DNA from: Epiperipatus broadwayi
Lineage: Eukaryota > Onychophora > Udeonychophora > Euonychophora > Peripatidae
DNA: 64,000 bases
Assembly (NCBI GenBank): GCA_028023455.1
Contig: JAQFVV010012546.1
Span: 2,844,081-2,908,080 of the forward strand
Direction of reading: 5' to 3'
Within the stretch, counting starts at the first letter, position 1; each line of letters begins with the position of its first letter. Positions 55,430 to 64,000 of the stretch are shown here, in pieces. Below the pieces are notes generated by a model, which saw only the letters and a list, made by a program, of their open reading frames with translations, was not told where the DNA came from and did not search any database. Both the position numbers and the translations under genes were made by a program.

Positions 55430-56990
55430 GCCTGCCAGTTATTGCCTAATTTTGCTAGGAGAGGTTTGTGATCTGTAATGATTTGAAAAGGTCTACTGAA
55501 TATAAATTGATAATATTTTCTAAGTGCAAAGATTATTGCTAAAGCCTCTTTGTTTATCTGACTCTAGTTGCATTCTGCCTTCAATAATGTCTTTGATGTG
55601 TATGCAATCGGTTGGTTGCCATTTTCCATTGGGTGTGCCAAAACTGCTCCCACACCTATTTCAGATGCATCCATCATAATTCTTACTTCGAATGTGTTAT
55701 CAAAATGTATCAATAGCATATCTGCAAAAAGTAGTTCTTCTGTTTTTTCAAATGCTTTTTCATGTATTTGTGTTTATTCCCATTTTGTCTTTTTCTTAAC
55801 AACTGATATAACAAACTTGCTACCATTGCTTTGCTTTTTAAAAAAATTTCAAAAAAATTTATGAGACCTAAAAAGGCTTGTAATTGTTTTACATTTTTGG
55901 GTCTCTGTGCATTTTTACTGCTTGCACTTTATTTTTTATCAGTATTTTCCGGTTGTTAGAAATCACATGTCCAAGAAATTCTAATTTTTGTCTTTGCCAT
56001 ACGCATTTTTCTTTGTTCAGTTTGAGACCCCTGTCTTTTAATTTATTATATACTCTAGTCAATCATTTACATAGCTCACTTTCTGTTGTGGTTGTGACCA
56101 AAATATCATCGTAATATGGTGTCACTCCCTGTATTCCATGCAACAATGTGTTTAGTTTTGCCTGAAAAATATTAGGTGCTGTTGTCACTCCAAAAGGTAG
56201 CCTATTGCATTGAAACAGACCACAAGGCATGGTTAGTGTTAACATTTGAGCTGTTTTGTTAGTTACCTTAATTTCATAGTAGGCGACATTTAAATTTAAC
56301 TTTGCAAAAAAATTTTCATTGGCTAAACCTGCTAAAAGCTCACAAACATTTGGAACTGGATATGCCCCTTTGAATAAAAATTTGTTTACCATTACTCAGT
56401 AATCCCCACAAATTCTAACCTGTGCGTTTAGTTTTGTTACTATTATGATTGGTATGGCCCATTGTGCATCTTCTACCAGTGTCAAAACTCCTTTGCTTAC
56501 CAATTTCTGAATTTTTTGTTTTACTTTTTTATGCTGTGCAAACATAATCTTTTGCGGTTTGCATACAATTGGTCAGGCTTTTTCACTTAAATCTATGTAT
56601 ACTAGGGCTGATTTGAAAATCCTACTCATTCTGAAAAAAGTTCTGGACATGCTTTAATGTATTCTTGTTCAAACAACATGTGTTTTATAATTGGTACAGT
56701 AATTCCTAGCTGTTTGAACCATTATCTTCCTATTATCAGAGCTATGGTTCCTTTTACTATATAAATAGATAGGTGCAACATTTTTTCTTTGTACCTAATT
56801 GGGATCTCAGATTTTCCTTTTACTATTACTGCATTTCTGCTGACATATTTGACTCTAATGTTCGTTTTTTTGTATTATGCATCCTTTATGTTCTCTGGTA
56901 ATATGGTTCCATTTTTCTTCTGATAACTGATATTGCTGAGCCACTATTGATCTCCATTTCTATATCTTTTCTACATATGTTCAGTGTTAT
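55430..56990 (-). pseudogene. gypsy Pol: protease, RT and RNase H, broken
   Basis: Protease site near 56945 reads MEINSGSA, with Asn instead of the catalytic Asp of DSG/DTG. The open RT part (56063-56392) reads AYPVPNVCELLAGLANENFF, then AKLNLNVAYY (motif A, Asp changed to Asn), LPFGVTTAPNIFQ, and YYDDILV (motif C, DD intact). After a stop near 56060 come FLGHVISNN and the RNase H region DASEIGVGAVLAHP and ITDHKPLLAKLGN (about 55670-55440). Integrase is absent. The order protease-RT-RNase H is that of Ty3/gypsy. Several stops and frameshifts, not functional. Confidence 0.87.
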
Positions 56991-56999
56991 CATGTATTG

Positions 57000-57780
57000 T
57001 TTATGGGTTTGTGCACACATATTTTTTACTTCATATTCTGTATGTCATTTCTCTTGTGTTTTGGGATTTCTGCAGATTGATATTAGATGTCCTTTCCTTT
57101 CCACAATTATAACAAGTATATGTATGCCATTTGCAGTTTTTTGATACATGTTCCTGTTTTCCACAACAGAAACACTTTATTTGATTTCCTCTGTCATTCC
57201 ATTTTTTCATATTCATACTCTGTGTTTTCCCTTCTGTTTTATGTATTTCCCATTACTGTTCATCATTTATCTTGCCTCTGAAATACATTGCTTGTTCAAT
57301 ACTGAGTTCATACGCTATCCCTTTCCTTATTGCTATGTTGTAAGTCAAATCTGGTTCCATTAACAAATTCTGATGTAGCTGGTCTTCATCCATTTCCCAT
57401 AACAATTGATCCAGGATAGCTTGTTCAGTGAAATATCCTTAGTGGCAATTTTTTACCAATTGTCTCAGACTTATGTCAAAATCTTTTATGCTTTTACCTC
57501 TGCGTTATCTCCTATTTTTCAAGGTTTATCAAGCCATAAACCTAGAGAATTTGCTTATAATGTTTTCATATTCTGTTTCATCCATTATTTGTCCCTTCAT
57601 TAGTTTATGTATAACTTCTATGACTTTTCTTCCCTACAGGCATAACAGTTCTGCCACTTTTTTATTATTCTCCCTAATGTTATTTAGCTTCAAAAAAATT
57701 TCGAGTTGAGTGACATATAGTGGCCATTCTCCCACATTCCCAATGTTGAATTCTGTGATATTTCCTTGTCCTAATGGCAT
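57000..57780 (-). pseudogene. gypsy Gag, broken
   Basis: ATG at 57780, about 80 nt inside the 5' LTR. It begins MPLGQGNITEFNIGNVGEW then PLYVTQLEIFLKLNNI, the typical gypsy capsid start (FNxxxxxxWxxYxxxLExFLxxN). A stop interrupts near 57635 (LLCL-stop-GRKVIEVIHKLM). Near the C-terminus one good zinc knuckle, CFCCGKQEHVSKNC (C-X2-C-X4-H-X4-C), is followed by a degraded second one (CYNCGK, His lost). Gag would form the particle and bind element RNA. Confidence 0.82.
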
Positions 57781-57860
57781 CTTAACTTGTCCTTCCAAAC
57801 TTTTGAATTAAATCCTTTACTCCATATTCAAAATCTTCACAGCAACTGCACCAAAAGGAT

Positions 57861-58278
57861 TGTCATATATTAAAAAAAACCTTCACTTCATTTTATTATT
57901 TACAACACTATATAAGTTTATTCAAGATATAAAATATTCTAAGTACATGTACATACTACTTTTAAACGAATTACGCTACAATACGTATATATAAAAAAGT
58001 CTTTATTTGCTGTGTGACGTGTCTTCACACCTTAATGGGTTTACCTGTTCATTGGCTCGATTCTTTTGTTACTCTAATGGTCCAGTCTTCTGTAGGTCTA
58101 CCAATCAATACATCCTCACAATTTCTCAATGATCCGGTTTGTTGTCAATTTCTCTAGCCATAATTCTTTGTCTTCCATAATCCATTTTATATTTTTTCAT
58201 TTCGCCATTTTAACAAATAAATTATATGTCCATAATTTCACTTCTGAAATATTTGTTATTTTTTTACCAATCATTCCA
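57861..58278 (-). repeat. 5' LTR of nested gypsy element
   Basis: Minus strand runs TGGAATGATTGG to ATATGACA, 418 bp. Eight bases inside the element, TGGTGCAGTTGCTGTGAAG is a possible primer-binding site, though the gap is larger than usual. Confidence 0.82.
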
Positions 58279-58283
58279 ACACA

Positions 58284-58997
58284 TATGACAAGAAGCTTCA
58301 TTTGCCGTTTTTTTCTACCGGACTTTGTAAAAAGAAAAGGTCGCTGCGAATGGCAGAATTCCTCTACTGTCCAATTCAACTTCTGTTTTGGAAATAATGT
58401 ACAAGATATGGGGACTCTTTCCCCAAAGAAGTGATTTGCAGCTTACTCTGGTTGTTCCTGGTGCACATTTTCAAGTAGAAAGGTGGCTTTTCCCTGAGAA
58501 GTGAACCCTAACTGTCTGTTACGGGTGCTAATTTCATCCAGTCACAGCTTTAACTTTTCCTAATTTCTATGCTTGTTTATGACTTTCAATTAATTACAAT
58601 CTTTTATACATTCCTAACCTAAACTTAGATTGATATTTCATTTATATTATTTATTTATTAATCTTACAAAATTATTTTTAAAGCATTTCTTTAACTTGAT
58701 TTTATTAACTTGCATGTATTCGAAAAAAAACTATTTTATTTTATTATGCTACATTATTATTTTTCTACATATGCATTATTTTTTTATTTAACTTAATTTT
58801 AGTGCATGTCTTTCCATTATTTTATTCATTTACTTAATTCTACAAACGTTACTTTAAATGATTTATTTAACTTTCTTTTATTGATTTTTATTTGAGTTTA
58901 TTTACGAACTTTACAAAAACAATTTCTCATCATATTTGTTTATTATTATTAAATTCATTGTCCATTTCCGGTTTTTTGTTTCTTTCCATTTACTTTA
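58284..58997 (-). mobile_element. Internal region of the large LTR element, unrecognised
   Basis: Lies between the nested gypsy and the coiled-coil remnant. A GC-richer patch (58284-58560) has short open minus-strand stretches such as FTSQGKATFLLENVHQEQPE, which I do not recognise. Confidence 0.4.
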
Positions 58998-59725
58998 TCA
59001 TTCCACCCATTTATTAACTTCTAAACTTGGTCCAACACCTCTTTCTTTCTTTCCACTAAGATAAATTACTTTCCATATCTTCATGTCTCCCTGCTTATAA
59101 TTTATTGCCTTGTCTCTTTCACGTTCTGTTTTATTTTGAATTTCATATAACTGAAAACTTTTATACTTATCAAAACTCCATAGTTCTTTCAACTGAAAAT
59201 ATTTTTCCTGCTCTTTCTCTTTGTTTTAGATCTATGTTTAAAATGAACATTTACTTTAATCTTTTCATTTTCTATCTTTATTATTTTCATTTCCAAATTG
59301 CTATACTTAATGCTATCTTGTTCTACTTCAGCTCTCACTTCTTTTATGCTTTCTTTTACTATCACCCTTTCCTGACTTTCTTTAACCAAATCTAATTCTA
59401 TGGCTTCTATAGCTATCTGGTTTCTCTATACATTCCCCATTATTTCAGCTCTCATTTTTTTCACTTTTAGTCTGAGTTCACTAATTTCTCCCTTCAATTT
59501 TGCATTGAGTTTTTGTTGACTTTTCTTGAATTTCTGATGCATATCTGCTTTAAACTCTTGCATTTATTTCATTATATTCATCATCTTTTTCATCAACATC
59601 TGTGTCTCAGATATCTCTTCTTTTTTTTCTCTCTATTATTTGGGGATTTTAAAAAAATATTGGGCTTTTTTCTGCCTCTATTTTGGAAAATTTCAATTTT
59701 TCTATGTTTATTAAACTAACGCTTT
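58998..59725 (-). pseudogene. Coiled-coil, gag-like remnant of the large LTR element
   Basis: The minus strand encodes Lys/Glu-rich heptad-like sequence in several frames: EFKADMHQKFKKSQQKLNAK, then LKGEISELRLKVKKMRAEI, and after a stop KESIKEVRAEVEQDSIKY (59189-59389), then a basic HRSKTKRKSRKN. It lies where gag should be. It has no capsid motif or zinc knuckle that I can see. It could be a gag or an unrelated structural protein of the element. Stops near 59575 and 59430 break it. Confidence 0.5.
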
Positions 59726-60030
59726 CATTTAAAATAATTTAAATACTATTTATTTATTTTGTTAAATGGAACATATGACTGACTCCAGCTGTTTATCCTT
59801 ATTCTCTACTCATTTTTAATGCCTTAACTTTACCCAAAATATCTAACCGTCTTTAATTTTTTCTTTTCATTTAAAGAAGAAAAAAGTTTCCATCAATTCT
59901 TTATTTAAATTATACCACTTTAAAATACAATTATGCAATTTAGCATTTCTTTGAATATTTACAAACAGTAAAAAAAAATTTAATTAACTGTCATTTATGA
60001 TGGTTCTGCCCTATGTTGGGTAAAGCCAAT
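59726..60030 (-). mobile_element. Leader region after the 5' LTR
   Basis: AT-rich, with the candidate primer-binding site TTGGCTTTACCCAAC against the LTR at 60014-60029. No coding motif. Confidence 0.45.
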
Positions 60031-61880
60031 TGAACTGGGTCCATTTGGAAGATTAACTAGGTTTAAATCTTATTTACCATAATTTTTTTTATATTATAAA
60101 TATTACATGAATGGACCAGCCCAACAAACAGAGGGGAGAATACCATTGATAGCAGAGCTAACAATGATACCCAGGATCAGACTGAGCTATGCAATGCATA
60201 ACATGATCACATTTTTAGACCGTGGCCCACCTTGACTGCTAGATTCAAACCCTTACTATCCAAAGCACTTTATTTGCTTTGAGGTAGACGTTAGGTGCCA
60301 GCTAGTTACATGAAGCAACTAATGTGCCAGGACAGTAGGCCTATAATCCAGTGCTTGAAATATCCCATGACTAGCTCAATCAAAAGGATAATATAATATA
60401 CGTTTACTTTATTTAGTGGTAAAATAATTGACTGAAAAAATTAAGCATAAAGATAATTTATTTAACTAAATATTTATTATTATACACTTTAAATTACTTT
60501 TATAAAATCTTAACTAACATAAACAATGGTATTTTTATATAATGTCCATGCACACACTATGAATTCATACACTAAAATAAAATATAACAAAGCATTAAAT
60601 AATACATGGCATTTAACAAACATGCACATTAATAGTTCTTTATGTATGCTATAGAGTTCATTTATTAATTGATTCTGGAGGCATTAAGGATTGCAATGGC
60701 TACATTAATTAGATATGGTAATAAGAAAATGTTATTTATTACCTAAGATTTCAGAACATGGATACTTCTTGCTGTTTGTTGTGAAATTTATTTCCAATAG
60801 GATGTTGTCTTCTTTCTGGTTGCTGCTTCACATGAAATTATTTCCAACCAGTTGTATTCAAGGTTTCTATGCTTACTATTCTGTGACACTATTCTTTGAG
60901 ACAGTTAGATATAGAAAGTGGATTTTCAAGTTGGTAGGCAGGGATAACTTTTACTGGGCAAGTTGTTGTTTTATCAGACTCAGGCTGGAGCATAGCCATA
61001 TGATTCCAAGGCTTTTAACACAGCATTATCTATTGATTGATTGACTGAACTGATTGAAGAACTGATAGACTCAATACTTAAACTAAACTGAACTGAACTG
61101 ACTGATTGATGAAAAATTGGACTATTTATGTGATGACCTGTTGTCACTTTGGTAATTGGTTTTTATGTCTGCCAGTTATATCTGTTGTTGAAATTCCTCC
61201 ATTGTTTTTGAATACATTCCTTTGATAAGACTTTAATCCTGTTGTCAGTTGGTAGCCATTGCTAATTTGTTGTTTTGTGGATTTTTTTACTTAGTAGCCA
61301 TTGCAAATTCTGTTTCTATATCACTTATGAGTGTATACAATATTTAAGTGAACTTCTTTTAACTTACAACTTTCATTTAGTTTTACTATTTTTTTAACAC
61401 TAACATTCTATTTTATTAACATGCACACATTTATTTTACTATTCCTTATGTTTACAATCACTATTAATGCATATATATATATTTAAAATGAATTTGTTAT
61501 TTAGTTTTTTAAATTACTTTTCCTTTTTTTCTTTCTTTAGTAATTTAAATGAAAAGAGAGATATTTTTAATTTTATGTAAAAGTTTCATTTAAACCACTA
61601 TAGTTTTAACCTTTTCTAAGCCAAATTCTCTCCCCTGAATTACTTTTAAATTAATTTGTAAAACTTTATGAATGACACAGGGTTTAATTTTCCCCCCAGG
61701 CTAACAGTATTTTTTTTCTTTCTGTATTTTTAAAACTCTAAACTTTTATATTAAACTTCTCTTTATTAAACTTTTAACTATTTATTATCAAATTTAAACT
61801 TTATGATGTTGTATGAAAAAGTTTTATTTCAATAATTTTTAGACAAAAATTATTATATATACAGTTAAGATAATGGTACA
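60031..61880 (-). repeat. 5' LTR of the large LTR element
   Basis: Plus strand begins TGAACTGGGTCCATTTGG and ends GGTACA. It pairs with 52713-54564 over its whole length, differing mainly by substitutions and small indels (the first ~60 bp differ most). Confidence 0.8.
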
Positions 61881-62254
61881 ATATATACACAGCATGTAAA
61901 TGATAAAGAGATTCAAATAACTTTTTCTGTTTATGAAAAGATTTTACTTTAGTGCAATGTTAAAGTCACTTATTCTAGAGTTATATGTTCATAGATTGCA
62001 GTCCAAAATTGTTACTTACTGCATGAATTTTATATAACCTCACAAATAACAAACTATTTGATTATTGTTTAATTTGTCAAGTATTTTTAAAAGAAACACA
62101 GTTGTTGAACAAATGATACAATGACTAACCAGTGTTGAACTTAACAGATAATAATCTCATAATGTCTGACATGCACATAAAACAATTTAAATTACTGCGA
62201 GTAGTATTATAGAAAGTTGCATTGACAAGCTATGAAAAAGTATATATATATATA
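61881..62254. other. AT-rich spacer
   Basis: No gene seen. Ends with a short (TA)n (62241-62253) right at the 5' end of RTE copy B. Confidence 0.5.
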
Positions 62255-64000
62255 CATGGCTGCAGAAAGGAGTTTGCTATTAACTGAAAGGAGACCCTTT
62301 GATTCCTCTTGGAGGCCTCAAAGGAACCGAGCAGGGCAAATTCCTAATGTCCACTCCATACGTTCTTGTCGTTGCAGCTGTTATTACTATGTGTTTATTC
62401 ATATAGTATATGAACATGGATGGGCTGCTCACCAACATGCATTAGCCAGCATGGTGAGTTTTTTGGCTTTTTACCTTTGAGTTTAAGATCAAGAAACACC
62501 ATGGTCTTTCTTCTCAGTGCCTGATAAGGCAGAATGAATGTTTGTGTAAATGATAAATATTTTTCCAATACGTATATACAATTATGACAGACAAAAATAA
62601 AGCATGGCCCTTATTCCCAGGAGGCTGTAAAGTCACCAACCAAGGCAGTGGTTGGTGGCCGAAGGCAGAGGGTGCTAAGAATCTCCTGATTGCAGACCCA
62701 GGCTGCCATTTGATGACAACTTTTTATTTAGGTACTTACAACTGCAGATCACTTTCAAGTGAAGGAAGATTGCAAGAATTAGAAGAAGAACTCTCTTATA
62801 TTAAATGGGATAGTATTGGACTTTGTGAAGTTAAAAGAAAAGGTGAAGAGACAATTGATTTAAAAAGTGGACATATATTTTATTGTAAAGGCACAAATAT
62901 TGGAAATACAAGTGGAGTAGGATTCATTATAAATAAAAAGTAGAAGAACAATATTGTGGAGATTGATGGTGTATCAGACAGAGTGGCAAGATTAGTTATA
63001 CAACTTAATAGCAGATACCAAATGCAGATAATTCAGGTTTATGCCCCAACAAGTTCTCATAGTGATGAAGTAGTAGAAGATTTTTATATGGATGTACAAA
63101 AGGCTTTTGATAAGAGTAAACAACATTTTAAAATTGTTATGGAAGACTTTAATGCTAGAATTGGTAAACAAATGAAAGATGAAAGTGCTGTAGGTAATTT
63201 TGGTTATGGTAATAGAAATGAGAGAGGACATAGACTTGTGGAGTTTGCAGAAAAAGAAAAACTTTATATTATGAATTTTTTTTTTTGAGAAAAATGTTAA
63301 AAGAAAATGGACATGGAAACATCCAAATGAAGGTACAGCAGAATTGGATTATATTTTGACTAACAGGAAATACATATTTCAAGATTGTAATGTTCTTAAT
63401 AGATTTAACACAGGAAGTGATCATCGATTAGTAAGGTGCAAGATGCGTGTTAATGTAAAACTAGAAAGACAAAAATTGTTAAGAAAAACAATATTTACAG
63501 TTGATATTCCTAATCTTCAGAAACATTCTAATGAATTTAAATTAGAACTTACAAATCGGTTTCAAGTATTAATAGATTTTGAACATGATTCAGATTTGAA
63601 TGAAATTAATATGAAAATAACTGATACACTTTTAAAAACTGCAACAAAGATAGCTGGTAGAAAAAAGCAGCAATTGACCAACAAAATTTCTAATGAAACT
63701 AGAGAATTTATGAAGAAAAAAAGAAATATGAAGATATACAAAAATGATGCACTAAAAAGAATTGAATATTTCGAATTTTGTAAAATGGTGCGGAAAAGAG
63801 TTGAAAATGATATAAAAAAATATAACTATGAACTAGCAAGAAAATCTGTAGAAGAAAATAAAAGTCTTAAGAATGTAAAACAACATTTTGGTATTGGTAG
63901 GAAATTTATATCTGCAATAAGGAAAAAAGGATGGAATTATTACTAAAAAGAGAGGTGACATCATGAAATTGGTAGAAAATTTTTATCAAGAATTATATAG
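62255..64000 (+). mobile_element. RTE-type LINE, copy B, 5' part, runs off the window
   Basis: Begins CATGGCTGCAGAAAGGAG right after a (TA)n tract, with the same 5' region found inverted in copy A and in derivative C. Its 5' untranslated region (about 62255-62583) is followed by the endonuclease and linker. The RT lies beyond the window end. This copy shows the uninverted order and was the reference for interpreting copies A and C. Confidence 0.88.
62584..63946 (+). pseudogene. RTE endonuclease and linker, copy B, partial
   Basis: ATG at 62584 begins MTDKNKAWPLFPGG, the same start region as copy A. Endonuclease motifs: TYNCRSLSSEGRL, IGLCEVKRKGEE (catalytic Glu), SGVGFIINKK, IIQVYAPTSS, EDFNARIG (normally GDFN), ELDYILTNRK and GSDHRLVRCKM (catalytic DH). 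A TGG-to-TAG stop occurs at 62941 (KKW in copy A). A slip in a T run near 63285 shifts frame, and reading resumes at 63344. The linker ends ISAIRKKGWNYY with a final frameshift at 63930 relative to copy A. Close to intact but not translatable as one protein. Confidence 0.87.

Larger units (their letters stand above)
54861..58283 (-). mobile_element. Nested Ty3/gypsy element lacking integrase
   Basis: Element 54866-58278 is flanked by the perfect 5-bp duplication ACACA (54861-54865 and 58279-58283). Minus-strand order: 5' LTR, gag with CCHC, protease, RT, RNase H, purine-rich GAGGAAAGGAAA, 3' LTR. From the RNase H end (about 55430) to the 3' LTR (55330) only about 100 bp remain, so there is no room for integrase. 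It inserted as a unit, so integrase was supplied in trans or lost afterwards. All coding parts carry stops or frameshifts. Confidence 0.87.
52713..61880 (-). mobile_element. Large LTR element (LARD-like), host of a nested gypsy element
   Basis: Two direct repeats of about 1.85 kb (52713-54564 and 60031-61880) start TG and end CA on both strands. On the minus strand the 3' LTR is preceded by the purine-rich AAATGGAGGGCAG, a likely polypurine tract, and the 5' LTR is followed by TTGGCTTTACCCAAC, a possible primer-binding site. This sets the orientation. Both outer flanks are TA-rich (TATAT / ATATA), so a target duplication is likely but cannot be proven. Excluding the nested element (54866-58278), only about 2 kb of internal sequence remains, with a coiled-coil remnant and no pol, as in large non-autonomous LTR derivatives. 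Confidence 0.75.

Overview
The window looks like a gene-poor, repeat-rich stretch of an animal nuclear genome. It is very AT-rich, with dozens of (TA)n microsatellites. Every coding remnant I recognise is a transposable-element fragment: two RTE-type LINE copies plus one internally deleted derivative, one LINE with a CCHC-bearing ORF1, two Penelope-like loci, and a Ty3/gypsy element nested in a large LTR element. The set (Penelope-like elements with GIY-YIG, RTE, hAT-like and piggyBac-like MITEs, tRNA-like SINEs) points to an invertebrate metazoan. I cannot name the phylum from sequence alone. I found no convincing host gene, tRNA, rRNA or CRISPR array.

Layout. 1-4.8 kb: AT-rich DNA with two copies of a small hairpin repeat. 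4.85-8.86 kb: an RTE copy whose 5' half is inverted (twin-priming structure), flanked by a 12-bp target duplication and interrupted by a piggyBac-like MITE with TTAA duplications. 9-20.7 kb: AT-rich DNA carrying two hAT-like MITEs, a SINE with a 15-bp duplication, and an RTE derivative made only of the 5' and 3' ends. 20.7-24.7 kb (minus): a LINE keeping ORF1 and the endonuclease but no reverse transcriptase. 24.7-35.5 kb: mostly unassigned DNA with a ~350-376 bp tandem array, a 208-bp tandem duplication, a 55-bp minisatellite and two more SINE copies.

36-38.8 kb: a 5'-truncated Penelope-like element (RT end, GIY-YIG, and a downstream hammerhead-ribozyme-like motif), followed by two Penelope-like 3' fragments arranged head to head as a ~1.1 kb imperfect palindrome bounded by (TA)n on both sides. 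39-52.7 kb: AT-rich DNA with long (TA)n arrays and degenerate tandem repeats. 52.7-61.9 kb (minus): a large LTR element with ~1.85 kb LTRs and a coiled-coil gag-like remnant. Inside it sits a 3.4 kb gypsy element with a perfect 5-bp duplication, gag-protease-RT-RNase H order and no integrase. 62.25 kb to the end: a second RTE copy running off the window.

The elements do not form a working system. They form a layered record of insertions: MITE into RTE, and gypsy into the LTR element. Most coding remnants carry stops, frameshifts or lost catalytic residues. Element ends repeatedly coincide with (TA)n tracts, which may be preferred landing sites or may be generated by the elements.
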